Assembly (NCBI RefSeq): GCF_003194385.1
Contig: NZ_LAPT01000007.1
Coordinates: forward strand, 1-56,516
DNA from: Pokkaliibacter plantistimulans
GTDB taxonomy: Bacteria > Pseudomonadota > Gammaproteobacteria > Pseudomonadales > Balneatricaceae
DNA: 56,516 nt
Direction of reading: 5' to 3'
Below are positions 35,775 to 44,702 of the stretch, piece after piece. Position 1 is the first letter of the stretch; the number at the start of each line of letters is the position of its first letter. Under the pieces are notes generated by a model. The model was not told where the DNA came from. It searched no databases and saw nothing but the letters and a program-made list of their open reading frames with translations. The position numbers and the translations under genes were made by a program.

Positions 35775-36929
35775 TTATTCGCTGCAGTCCTCATTTCGAT
35801 AGGGGAGATAGCTCAGCGCATCGGCATAATAGCGATGAATAGCGGCTCGCTCCTGCAGCAGAAACTCTTCCACTGCCTCATGCAGCCCCGGTTGTAACAA
35901 GTGCCAGGATGAAGTGAGCTGAGGCTCGAAACCACGAATCAGCTTGTGTTCCCCCTGAGCGCCTGCATCAAAGTGCGCAAGACCTTCCGCAATACAGAGA
36001 TCGATACCCTGATAGAAACAGGTCTCGAAATGCAGCTTGTCATACTCATCCAAACATCCCCAATAACGCCCGTACAGCGTATTGCCTCCGGTAAGGAAGA
36101 ACGCAGCCGCCACTTCCTGCTCTCCGGCATAAGCCACCACCAGCCGGATGGATTCAGCCATGTGTTCGGCCAACTGTAGAAAAAACGCCAGACTGAGATA
36201 AGGTCGCTGACCACGCTTGAGGTAAGTCGCCGCGTAAAACGTAAAGAACTGCCGCCACAAACGCTCATCGACCTCTTCGCCACGAAACGCCCTGAAACTA
36301 ATCCCCTGTGCGGTCACCTGCGCACGTTCCTTACGGAAGTTTTTACGCTTGCGTGAGGTACACACCGCCAGAAAATCCTCAAAGCGGTGATAGCCGCGAT
36401 TATGCCAGTGATACTGACAGCCAAGCCTCAGCAGCCAGCCCGACTCCTCCAGTTGCTGATCAAACGTGGACTGCGGAAACAGCAGATGAGCCCCCGACAA
36501 ACCATGCTGCAGCACACTGGCTGTGACGACTTCAATAAGCTGCTGAGCACAGGCCGCGTCGCTTGCCAGAATGCGAGGCCCTGTGACCGGACTGAAAGGG
36601 ACCGCTGACAACAACTTGGGGTAGTAGCGTCCCCCTGCCCGTTCCCAGGCATCGGCCCATTGATAGTCAAATACGTATTCGCCACGGGAATGATGCTTCT
36701 CATAGAGGGGCATTGCCGCCACCAGCTGCCCCTCAAAGCGTGCCACAAGGTGAGCCGGTATCCAGCCCGTCTGCTCGCTGACGGCACCGCTGACTTCAAG
36801 GGCGTGAAGAAACTCATGTCGCAGAAAGGGATAGCGGCTCCCCAACAGTGCATTCCATTCCCCGGCATCAACATCGGCCATGGAAGAAACCGACTCAATG
36901 GTTACTGCCTTTACCTGTTGCCCTGTCAC
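35775..36929 (-). CDS. GNAT-like peptidogalycan biosynthesis-type protein (DUF482, COG3146)
   Basis: 384 aa. DUF482 proteins are related to FemX/FemAB-type acyltransferases. Seen here: [40 protein letters not shown], the [14 protein letters not shown] segment and the C-terminal [20 protein letters not shown], all in family order. No signal peptide. It ends inside the region upstream of the true ychJ start, leaving 77 bp between the genes. The substrate is unknown; an aminoacyl or acetyl donor is likely by family. Confidence 0.8.
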   Translation of the reverse strand: MTGQQVKAVTIESVSSMADVDAGEWNALLGSRYPFLRHEFLHALEVSGAVSEQTGWIPAHLVARFEGQLVAAMPLYEKHHSRGEYVFDYQWADAWERAGGRYYPKLLSAVPFSPVTGPRILASDAACAQQLIEVVTASVLQHGLSGAHLLFPQSTFDQQLEESGWLLRLGCQYHWHNRGYHRFEDFLAVCTSRKRKNFRKERAQVTAQGISFRAFRGEEVDERLWRQFFTFYAATYLKRGQRPYLSLAFFLQLAEHMAESIRLVVAYAGEQEVAAAFFLTGGNTLYGRYWGCLDEYDKLHFETCFYQGIDLCIAEGLAHFDAGAQGEHKLIRGFEPQLTSSWHLLQPGLHEAVEEFLLQERAAIHRYYADALSYLPYRNEDCSE

Positions 36930-37347
36930 TTATACTGCTCCTGTATCACCAACAGACCATCTGCTACTGCACGCTCAAAGCACAATCACCCAATAATGGG
37001 TACTACACACTGCTCACCCATCTTGTCCCACACTTCTCAGCCCGGCAAAGCCGCCTTTGTGACGGCCGCAGTGTACTCACTGGCGATAAAAATACCTGCG
37101 CTCAGCAGGACTCTGTAACAAAACCGTCCGCATTTGGGTTGGATTATCTACCACCAAGGGCCATAGCAAATAAACACTAGGTTTCTGGAGGTTTTGGCCT
37201 CACAATGCACCCCGAAAATGATCGCGGACCTGACCGAGACTTGAGTCAAAGCACGCCTCCCTGCTGATCGTTTTCAAGGTTCCGGGCTATGGTCCTGCCT
37301 TCCCTCCGGAAACCGTACATTCACCTCTCATGCAAATGGCGCTGCAC
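36930..37347. other. Intergenic region upstream of the decarboxylase
   Basis: 418 bp without a gene. It contains a small hairpin ACCCA-ATAA-TGGGT (36988-37001) and a strong GGAGG (37187-37191) that is not followed at normal distance by a start codon; the nearest ATG (37205) opens a 20-codon frame rich in charged residues. The length and this feature would suit a leader or attenuator for a regulated decarboxylase, but no terminator/antiterminator pair can be drawn with confidence. Confidence 0.35.
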
Positions 37348-39603
37348 ATGAAATTTCGCTTTCCTGTCGTCATCATCGACGAAGATTTTCGTTCTGAAAA
37401 CATTTCCGGCTCCGGCATTCGTGATCTGGCCGATGCCATCAGTAAGGAAGGCCTGGAAGTCGTAGGACTGACCAGTTATGGGGATCTCACCGCCTTTGCC
37501 CAACAGGCGAGCCGGGCATCCTGTTTCATTCTCTCAATTGATGACGAAGAATTTGGCGATGGCAGTGTCGAGGCGGTTGATACTGCACTGGCATCCGTAC
37601 GAGAGTTCATTACCGCAGTACGTCGTCGCAATACCGATATTCCGGTATTCCTGTACGGTGAAACCCGCACGTCACGTCATATCCCCAATGAAATTCTGCG
37701 CGAACTGCACGGCTTCATTCATATGTTTGAAGACACCGCCGAGTTCGTCGCCCGCCACATTATCCGTGAAGCCAACAAGTATCTCGAATCACTGGCACCG
37801 CCCTTCTTCCGTGCCCTGATGCATTACGCCAGCGACAGTTCCTACTCCTGGCACTGCCCGGGTCACTCAGGCGGTGTGGCATTCCTGAAAAGCCCGGTCG
37901 GTCAGATGTTCCACCAGTTCTTTGGTGAGAACATGCTGCGTGCTGACGTCTGTAACGCTGTAGAAGAGCTGGGTCAGCTGCTGGACCACACCGGCCCGGT
38001 CAACAAGAGCGAAAACAATGCTGCGCGCATTTTCGGCTGTGACCACCTGTTCTTTGTCACCAACGGTACTTCCACCTCCAACAAGGTGGTGTGGCATTCT
38101 ACCGTTGCGCCGGGCGATATCGTGGTCGTTGACCGCAACTGCCATAAGTCCATCCTGCACTCGATCATCATGACCGGCGCCATTCCGGTGTTCCTGATGC
38201 CGACCCGCAACCACTACGGCATCATCGGCCCGATTCCGAAGAGCGAGTTTGACCCGGAAACCATCCGCAAGAAGATTGAAGCCAATCCTTTTGCGCGCAA
38301 CGCTACCAACAAGAAGCCACGTATTCTGACCATTACTCAGAGTACCTACGACGGCATTCTGTATAACGTTGAAGAAATCAAGGACATGCTGGGCTCGACC
38401 ATCGATACCCTGCACTTCGATGAAGCCTGGCTGCCCCATGCGGCGTTCCATGATTTTTACCGCAACATGCATGCCATCGGCAGTGGTCGCCCACGCTCGG
38501 AAGAAACCCTGGTGTTCGCTACCCAGTCCACTCACAAGCTGCTGGCCGGTCTGTCTCAGGCCTCACAGATTCTGGTACAGGACAGCAAGTCACGGAAGCT
38601 GGACACCCACCGCTTCAACGAATCGTACCTGATGCACTCCTCTACCAGCCCGCAGTACGCCATCATTGCCTCCTGCGACGTGGCTGCCGCCATGATGGAG
38701 CCGCCCGGCGGCACCGCACTGGTTGAAGAGTCCATTCTGGAAGCACTGGATTTCCGCCGCGCCATGCGCAAGGTGGACGCCGAGTACGGTGATGACTGGT
38801 GGTTCAGGGTCTGGGGACCGGAAACGCTGGCCGATGAAGGCATTGGTGACCGGGATGACTGGGTTATTCATACCAATGATACCTGGCATGGTTTCGGCCA
38901 GATCGATTCGGGCTTCAACATGCTTGATCCGATCAAGGCAACCATCATCAACCCCGGCCTGGATATGGACGGTAACTTCGATGAGATCGGTATTCCCGCT
39001 GCCATCGTCAGCAAGTACCTGGCCGAACACGGCATCATCATCGAGAAGACAGGCCTGTACTCCTTCTTCATCATGTTCACCATCGGTATCACCAAAGGCC
39101 GCTGGAACTCCATGGTCACCGAGCTGCAGCAGTTCAAGGACGATTACGACCAGAACCTGCCGCTGTGGCGCATCATGCCGGAGTTTGCCGCACAGAACCC
39201 GCAATACGAGAAAGTCGGCCTGCGCGATCTGTGTACTGACATCCACAACGTATACAAACAGTACGATCTGGCCAAGATCACCACTGAGATGTACCTGTCC
39301 AACATCGAACCGGCAATGACGCCTGCCGATGCCTGGGCGAAAATGGCACACCGTCAGATCGAGCGCGTCGCTATTGACGAGCTTGAAGGTCGGGTTACCG
39401 CCATGCTGGTAACACCTTACCCACCCGGTATCCCACTGCTGATTCCTGGCGAGCGCTTCAACCGCACTATCGTCCGTTATCTGCAGTTTGTCCGTGACTT
39501 CAACTCCCGTTTCCCGGGCTTTGAGACTGACTGCCACGGATTGGTACGCGAGAAGATCAATGGTGTCGATACCTATTTTGTCGACGCTGTTATCGGTGCC
39601 TGA
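37348..39603 (+). CDS. Inducible Orn/Lys/Arg decarboxylase, class I PLP enzyme (arginine most likely, AdiA-like)
   Basis: 751 aa from the ATG at 37348 (MKFRFPVVIIDEDF); ATGs at 37330 and 37336 add six or four residues. An N-terminal wing (receiver-like, 1-130), a PLP domain with STHKLLAGLSQ (the Schiff-base Lys), HFDEAWLPHAAF and SWHCPGHSGGVAFLKSPVG, and the C-terminal domain are all present. It decarboxylates a basic amino acid to a diamine (agmatine, cadaverine or putrescine) and consumes a proton, useful in acid stress or polyamine supply. No antiporter gene lies next to it, unlike adiC/cadB systems, and the exact amino acid cannot be read off. A strong hairpin ends the transcript. Confidence 0.85.
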   Translation: MKFRFPVVIIDEDFRSENISGSGIRDLADAISKEGLEVVGLTSYGDLTAFAQQASRASCFILSIDDEEFGDGSVEAVDTALASVREFITAVRRRNTDIPVFLYGETRTSRHIPNEILRELHGFIHMFEDTAEFVARHIIREANKYLESLAPPFFRALMHYASDSSYSWHCPGHSGGVAFLKSPVGQMFHQFFGENMLRADVCNAVEELGQLLDHTGPVNKSENNAARIFGCDHLFFVTNGTSTSNKVVWHSTVAPGDIVVVDRNCHKSILHSIIMTGAIPVFLMPTRNHYGIIGPIPKSEFDPETIRKKIEANPFARNATNKKPRILTITQSTYDGILYNVEEIKDMLGSTIDTLHFDEAWLPHAAFHDFYRNMHAIGSGRPRSEETLVFATQSTHKLLAGLSQASQILVQDSKSRKLDTHRFNESYLMHSSTSPQYAIIASCDVAAAMMEPPGGTALVEESILEALDFRRAMRKVDAEYGDDWWFRVWGPETLADEGIGDRDDWVIHTNDTWHGFGQIDSGFNMLDPIKATIINPGLDMDGNFDEIGIPAAIVSKYLAEHGIIIEKTGLYSFFIMFTIGITKGRWNSMVTELQQFKDDYDQNLPLWRIMPEFAAQNPQYEKVGLRDLCTDIHNVYKQYDLAKITTEMYLSNIEPAMTPADAWAKMAHRQIERVAIDELEGRVTAMLVTPYPPGIPLLIPGERFNRTIVRYLQFVRDFNSRFPGFETDCHGLVREKINGVDTYFVDAVIGA

Positions 39604-39634
39604 TCAGGGCCACAGATACTAAAGCACTCAGATA

Positions 39635-39668
39635 CAACAAGGGGCACATCATGTGCCCCTTGTTGTTT
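39635..39668 (+). terminator. Terminator between the decarboxylase and the DUF2076 gene
   Basis: CAACAAGGGGCACA (39635-39648) pairs with TGTGCCCCTTGTTG (39652-39665) over a 3-nt loop, followed by a short TTT. The convergent genes both end here, so it can serve both. Confidence 0.85.
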
Positions 39669-39734
39669 ACCTGACTGTCGTAGTCTGGATGACCTGTAGC
39701 GCTGCCACTCTACCAGCAAGCGCAGAATGACAGT

Positions 39735-40580
39735 TTAAACGAAGTCATCGTCGTCAAAGCCGCCCATATCGCCGTCATCATAGCCACCGAAATCAGCCTG
39801 ATTGTCGCTTAACCCACTCCCCCAATCATTCCCACCCTGATTGTAAGACGTGTCAGTCCAGCCATTCTGATACTCGCCCCCACTATCCAGACCCGTGGTT
39901 GTCGTAGCGGGCGCCTCATTATAGATATTGACGATCTCTTCCGTCGGCGCTGCACCACCTGCCAGCCCGCCTAAACCGCTGTGATGACTGAACAGGCTGC
40001 TGATGCTCTCTGCCAGCAAGACACCACCTGCGACACCCGCCGCCGTCTGCAATGCCCCTCCAAGAAAGCCTCGACCAGCGTTTGCCGCGGGTGCTGCTTG
40101 CGCCTGCTGGAACGCAGGATTAGGGGCATAGCCCTGACTGGCCTGAGGCTGGTAGGCGTTGGCCTGCGCAGGAGCAGCCCCTACAGGGCGACCCCACTGG
40201 TTTGCCTGAGGTGCAGCGTTGTTCTGCTGTCCCCAGCTGGCATCGTTCGGCCGTGACTGAGACTGCCCGCCCAGTCCAAACAAACTGGACAGAAAGCCAC
40301 CCTGGCTGCCAGCACTCTGGCTTCGAGCAGAAGCCTGCGCCAGCTGCTGATTTAACTGGCGATTCTGCTCTTCCAGACCTTTGACCTGTTGCTCCATACG
40401 CTTGAGTGCTTCTTCCTGCACGAGCAGCACCTGAGCCATGTAATAACCCGCATTCCCCTGCTCACTCAGGTGACAATTGATGACCTTCTCGGCCTCCTCA
40501 TCGCGCACGGGTGATTGCTGTGCCGCCTGTTTAAGACGTGAAAACAAGCCATCGATCAATTGACGTTCGTCATTATTCAT
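39735..40580 (-). CDS. DUF2076 family protein
   Basis: 281 aa from the ATG at 40580 (MNNDERQLIDGLFSRLKQAA), with GAGGTGG upstream; the open frame reaches 40634. The N-terminal about 90 residues are helical with a coiled coil (EEALKRMEQQVKGLEEQNRQ), typical of DUF2076. A Gln/Pro/Ala-rich stretch and a Gly-rich hydrophobic segment (GGALQTAAGVAGGVLLAESI) follow. The tail is acidic (FGGYDDGDMGGFDDDDFV). The proteins are periplasmic ligand-binding sensor-like or of unknown function; here no signal peptide is seen. Confidence 0.75.
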   Translation of the reverse strand: MNNDERQLIDGLFSRLKQAAQQSPVRDEEAEKVINCHLSEQGNAGYYMAQVLLVQEEALKRMEQQVKGLEEQNRQLNQQLAQASARSQSAGSQGGFLSSLFGLGGQSQSRPNDASWGQQNNAAPQANQWGRPVGAAPAQANAYQPQASQGYAPNPAFQQAQAAPAANAGRGFLGGALQTAAGVAGGVLLAESISSLFSHHSGLGGLAGGAAPTEEIVNIYNEAPATTTTGLDSGGEYQNGWTDTSYNQGGNDWGSGLSDNQADFGGYDDGDMGGFDDDDFV

Positions 40581-40830
40581 ACTGTGACCACCTCTTCCGG
40601 GCTCAATCAGGTATTGGCCATGATAACTGACCAAAATAGACCTTCTTTAGATGGAGACGTTCCAGCCGATTTGGGTTTCCAAATGCTTCCTTGCGCTTCA
40701 AACAACGCCTTACACATGGCACAACGCTGAAGGTTGAAGAAAGAAAACTGCGCTCCCTACTCGAAACTCACCTCTGTTGACCCCACCTTCAGGCGATTGA
40801 CCAATCCTCAGGAAGACAAAGGATCACATC

Positions 40831-41937
40831 GTGTTGCGACAGATACCGACCAATGTCATTACAGGCTTTCTTGGCTCCGGCAAGACGACACTGATCAATC
40901 AGCTACTGGCGAGCAAGCCGGAAAATGAACGCTGGGCCATTCTGGTCAACGAGTTCGGACAGATTGGGGTCGATCAGGCAGCATTTGCTGCAGAGGGTGG
41001 CATTTTCATCAAAGAGATGGCCGGGGGATGCATGTGCTGCGCCCTCGGCCCCAGCTTACAGGTCGGCTTAGCTGCACTATTGCGTCAGTCCAGGCCCGAC
41101 CGCCTGCTGATTGAGCCAACCGGCCTGGGTCATCCTGAAGGCATCATTGACACCCTGCAGTCAGAAGTATTCCGTCAGGCGCTGGATGTGCGGGCCACGA
41201 TTTGCCTGCTGGACCCACGCAACCTGCAGCGGCCCGACGTGCTGGCCAACTCAACCTTTCAGGACCAGTTAAGCCTTGCTGACGTGATCGTCGTCAGTAA
41301 ATGTGATATCGCTGCAACTGACCTGATCAAGCTGGCCGAAGCCAGCAGCCTGAACATGTACCCTCCCAAGCAAGCCGTGGTGCAGGCACGTGCAGGCCAT
41401 ATCGACCCTGCCCTGCTCGATGTTGTGCGCGCTGGCACTCAACAGCATCCTTTTACTCCCAGTGGCGCCCCTGAACTTCAGGAAATACTGGAAGGCACTA
41501 CTACTGACAAAGGCACTGCTACTGACAATAGTAGTAACACAGCATTCACCAGCACTTTCGAGGGTCTTTTTACTGCCGCAACGACGCCACTCGCAGGCTC
41601 AAAGCTCGCCCCCGGTGTGGAGCATCCTCATCCCGGCAAGCCAATTCGCCGCAGCGGCAGCAATGGGGACTTCAGCAGCGTCGGCTGGCAGTTTCATCGC
41701 GATGACGTATTCGATTACACAAAACTGGAGCCTGTGCTGACAGCCATTACGTCGGCCATCAGAGTAAAAGGCGTATTTCGCATTGGCGACGCCTGGCTGC
41801 TGTTCAATCAGGTACTGGGGGAATTTGACTACCACCGTCTGGCCTGGCGTCGCGACTCAAGACTGGAAATCATCAGCCAGCAGCCACTGGACTGGGATAG
41901 CATTGAGCAGCAGGTCATCGCCTGTATCGAGCATTAA
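40831..41937 (+). CDS. CobW/COG0523-family GTPase (putative metallochaperone)
   Basis: 368 aa with a GTG start. Walker A is GFLGSGKTTLINQLL (about residue 11), the metal-binding motif GGCMCCALG near residue 66, switch LIEPTGLGHPEGI, and the base-specifying VVSKCD in place of NKxD. The CobW_C domain closes the chain (about 300-368). Family members insert or deliver Zn, Co, Ni or Fe. Between the two domains there is a repeated Thr-rich insert (ALLTIV-free GTTTDKGTATDNSS). No Zur box or target gene is visible nearby, so the metal is open. Confidence 0.88.
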   Translation: MLRQIPTNVITGFLGSGKTTLINQLLASKPENERWAILVNEFGQIGVDQAAFAAEGGIFIKEMAGGCMCCALGPSLQVGLAALLRQSRPDRLLIEPTGLGHPEGIIDTLQSEVFRQALDVRATICLLDPRNLQRPDVLANSTFQDQLSLADVIVVSKCDIAATDLIKLAEASSLNMYPPKQAVVQARAGHIDPALLDVVRAGTQQHPFTPSGAPELQEILEGTTTDKGTATDNSSNTAFTSTFEGLFTAATTPLAGSKLAPGVEHPHPGKPIRRSGSNGDFSSVGWQFHRDDVFDYTKLEPVLTAITSAIRVKGVFRIGDAWLLFNQVLGEFDYHRLAWRRDSRLEIISQQPLDWDSIEQQVIACIEH

Positions 41938-41990
41938 GGGTACACACCGACGACTGCTTGTGTGGCAGTCGTCAAATCAAAAGGTGTAGA

Positions 41991-42395
41991 TCAACTTTTC
42001 GCTATGGCCGGTACCAGAATCCACTCGGCACTGTCATTCCAGACGTCCATGCGCACTATCTTGCCGCCAGCCACCTCATAACGATCCACGTAACGGTTAC
42101 CAGAAAAGCTGCGCCCGTCCGGCCACTCGCCATAAAGCGTGCCTGTCGCATACACAACGACCACGCCCTCTTTTTCCATGTAGTCAAAATCCCCCAGCAG
42201 TTTCTTCACCCACCGGTAACGGCTGGCATTGAAAGTGGTTATTTCAGTTGCACTTGCCATTGCCCTGCCACCGGTGAACGTTATTGCAACCCCTTCCGCC
42301 ATATAGCTGGCCGCCTTGACCGGGTCTGGCGCCATGGAAGCCGCCAAAAAATCTTTAACAATGTCTATGGCTGTTTGCGCAGACGGCATAAGCAT
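41991..42395 (-). CDS. NTF2-like / SnoaL-like small protein
   Basis: 134 aa if the ATG at 42395 is used; the ATG at 42389 (MPSAQTAIDIV) has AGGAG at a better distance. The sequence has the cone-shaped fold signature: AIDIVKDFLAASMAPDPVKA, VAITFTGGRAM, GEWPDGRSFSGNRYVDRYEV, IVRMDVWNDSA. Such proteins act as isomerases, dehydratases or small ligand binders. It is divergent from the amidohydrolase with a palindrome array between, so both probably share a catabolic role. Substrate unknown. Confidence 0.7.
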   Translation of the reverse strand: MLMPSAQTAIDIVKDFLAASMAPDPVKAASYMAEGVAITFTGGRAMASATEITTFNASRYRWVKKLLGDFDYMEKEGVVVVYATGTLYGEWPDGRSFSGNRYVDRYEVAGGKIVRMDVWNDSAEWILVPAIAKS

Positions 42396-42434
42396 TTTCT
42401 CCTGCTGAAAGGTTCACTGAGAAATCAGGCAGAG

Positions 42435-42489
42435 AAATTGCTAGCAATTTGGAAGCCATTGTTAGCAAAAAATACCGCTTTGCTAACAA
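42435..42489. promoter_or_regulatory. Triple palindromic operator array (three 10-bp sites, 21-bp period)
   Basis: TTGCTAGCAA (42438-42447, within the 16-bp palindrome AAATTGCTAGCAATTT at 42435-42450), TTGTTAGCAA (42459-42468) and TTGCTAACAA (42480-42489) all match TTG(C/T)TA(A/G)CAA. Site starts are exactly 21 bp apart, two helical turns. They lie between the divergent NTF2-like gene and the amidohydrolase. Likely operators for a dimeric regulator encoded elsewhere. Confidence 0.7.
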
Positions 42490-42541
42490 CTTCTCTCACC
42501 GACAGTCTCGCTTTACCGATTCACAGCAGAGGTCATACCCG

Positions 42542-43798
42542 ATGCCATTGACACACTTGAGCAACTTGCGCCTTCTGGATCATCCGGACATCACCTCTGA
42601 ACTGTGGATAGAAGACGGCTATTTTATTGAGCCTCCGGCCGATGCCCTGAGATCAGATACAGAGATTGAGCACAGGGACATGGATAATGCGCTGATACTG
42701 CCCGGCCTGATCGAAACCCATATCCATCTGGACAAAGCCTGCATCATGGATCGCTGCCATTTGCAGCACGGTACACTCGAAGAAGCCATTGCACTGACCA
42801 GTCAGGCCAAACAGGGCTTCAGTGAGGAAGATATTTATCAACGTGGTGCACAGGTCATTGAGCGTGCCATCACACAGGGCACCACCCACATGCGAACCCA
42901 TGTCGAAATAGATCCGGGTATCGGCCTCAAAGGCTTCGAGGCCATTCGTCGACTTCAAACCGATTACGCATGGGCAGTTACCCTGCAAATTTGTGTCTTT
43001 CCGCAGGAAGGAATGCTCAACAAGCCGGGAACGGAAACGCTACTGATGCAATGCCTGCAACAAGGCGCTGAGGTACTCGGCGGCTGCCCATACACTGATA
43101 GTGACCCAACGGGCCAGATTGAGCGGCTGTTTGCGTTAGCCCGTCAATACGATCGCGATCTGGACTTTCATCTCGACTTTGACCTGATGGATGATTTGAC
43201 GAATCTGGAAAAGGTCATCGAGCAAACGCATCACTATGGCTGGCACGGAAGAGTGACCTTAGGCCATGTCACCCGCCTGTCGGCAGTCTCCCATACCGAC
43301 TTGCTGGGTATAGCGAAGAGGCTGGCTACGGCAGGCATTCAACTCACCTGCCTTCCCGCAACGGATCTGTTCCTTATGGGCAGACAATACGATCACCTGA
43401 TACCGCGGGGAGTAAGCCCGATCCATATTCTTCAGCAACAGGGAATGTGCTGCTCACTCTCGACCAACAATGTCCGTAACCCGTTTACCCCTTTGGGCGA
43501 TACTTCGTTGATCCGTATCGCTAATCTCTATGCCAACATCGCTCAGCTGGGAACAGATAAACAGCTGGAGCAATGCCTGCACTGGATCACCAAACACTCG
43601 GCGCAACTCCTGCGACTGGAAAACTATGGTTTACACCCTGGCTGTAAAGCAGACTTTATCGTGGTGGACAGTACGGATGGGCCACAGACTATAGCGGAGA
43701 TACGTCACCCTCAGATGGGATTCAAGAGTGGCAAACAGACATTCTGCCGGCCAGCGGCAACGCTGCTCAAACCGGCGAAACAGCAATCAGGCGCCTGA
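42542..43798 (+). CDS. Amidohydrolase (cytosine deaminase / COG0402 family)
   Basis: 418 aa from the ATG at 42542 (MPLTHLSNLRLLDHPDITSE), with AGAGG upstream; an ATG at 42449 would lie inside the operator array. The motif ETHIHLDKACIM gives the H-x-H metal ligands, RTHVEIDPG the next segment, LGHVTRLSA a metal His, and SLSTNNVRNPFTPLGD carries the Asn where many deaminases have D. Closest family: cytosine deaminase CodA-type hydrolases acting on heterocycles. The Asn in place of the usual Asp in STDN-type loops is worth a check. Divergent from the NTF2-like gene and probably co-regulated with it. Confidence 0.8.
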   Translation: MPLTHLSNLRLLDHPDITSELWIEDGYFIEPPADALRSDTEIEHRDMDNALILPGLIETHIHLDKACIMDRCHLQHGTLEEAIALTSQAKQGFSEEDIYQRGAQVIERAITQGTTHMRTHVEIDPGIGLKGFEAIRRLQTDYAWAVTLQICVFPQEGMLNKPGTETLLMQCLQQGAEVLGGCPYTDSDPTGQIERLFALARQYDRDLDFHLDFDLMDDLTNLEKVIEQTHHYGWHGRVTLGHVTRLSAVSHTDLLGIAKRLATAGIQLTCLPATDLFLMGRQYDHLIPRGVSPIHILQQQGMCCSLSTNNVRNPFTPLGDTSLIRIANLYANIAQLGTDKQLEQCLHWITKHSAQLLRLENYGLHPGCKADFIVVDSTDGPQTIAEIRHPQMGFKSGKQTFCRPAATLLKPAKQQSGA

Positions 43799-44702
43799 AG
43801 CTTTTAGCAGCGCAGCGATTACCCCAATGGCAGAACACATAATACGAACGATGCCATTACGAAAGATAAGATCTGCTGAATTTGGGAATAGACCTAAAGC
43901 ACCGCCGCTTTGATACCTATACCGGCTCACCAAAGGTGGCACAAACTAGCAGCTTCAATAACTGACGACCAGACAATACCGTGACCAATCAGGCTCCGTT
44001 TTAGGTGCGGCCTGCCTCAGCTGACAGCAAACCGGAAATGACAGAACAGACGAACTGTTCTACAACTTATTATGGTTCTCTGCCAGCACACCCACTACGC
44101 TTACAAGCCGCGAAAACACTCGCCCCGTCGTACTAAAGTATTGTTTGGTCGCTTCTGGATACTGGTTGAAACGAGCAGAAGTGATCATCAATAAATGGCA
44201 CATTAACAGCGACAAAATGTCGCATGGCTGCTATACTGCGGCCCGCTCGACGCTGGTATGAATCGACCTGATTCATGTCACAGCATCAAAAAGAATTCAG
44301 GTTACCACCCTGTTAGCACGGCAGTGTAGTAACCGAAGAACAAATGAAGCACAGAGTTAGTACGTGAACCGCGGAATCAGGATAACTTAAGGATAGAAGT
44401 TGCAGATACGGAGGTGACTCTCCCACCACGGCCAGCACATGCAGTAACATGGCGTCCCCAATGACAGGGCCAGCGCTTAACTTAGAACTGACCTTTGTGG
44501 AAGAAGTCCAAACGCTGCATTCATCCATGACTTATCAATGATTTAGATCAACACATCATACTTTTTAGAACAGACACCTCTGCTAATCGCGAAGTGTTCA
44601 GTTAAGGTATGTGACCCCGCGGCAGTACGCCTGTAGCTATCAAGAATCTGTGATCCCCTTTCCCTTTCTGACATTACATTTGTGAGGTAATGAGGCTGTG
44701 AG
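43799..44702. other. Long intergenic region upstream of the cyo operon
   Basis: About 900 bp without a convincing gene. It contains a dyad GCGACA-AAA-TGTCGC (44209-44223), a TATACT hexamer (44232-44237) with GC-rich discriminator, a hairpin ATGAATC-GACCT-GATTCAT (44258-44276), and an FNR/Anr-like site (44538-44551). Transcription from the TATACT would give a roughly 460-nt leader before cyoA, or a separate small RNA. Several short ORFs in it have no ribosome sites. Confidence 0.5.
44538..44551. promoter_or_regulatory. Near-consensus FNR/Anr box upstream of cyoA
   Basis: ATGATTTAGATCAA differs from TTGAT-N4-ATCAA at one base. It lies 152 bp before cyoA. FNR-type regulators repress cyo in enterics, and Anr does so in Pseudomonas, so oxygen control is plausible. 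Confidence 0.55.

Noticed and set aside
37867..39537. Long minus-strand frames opposite the decarboxylase
   Set aside because: Shadows of the well-supported plus-strand enzyme; no start signals.
44313..44528. Minus-strand frame in the cyo upstream region
   Set aside because: No ribosome site and no recognisable protein features; regulatory signals lie across it.
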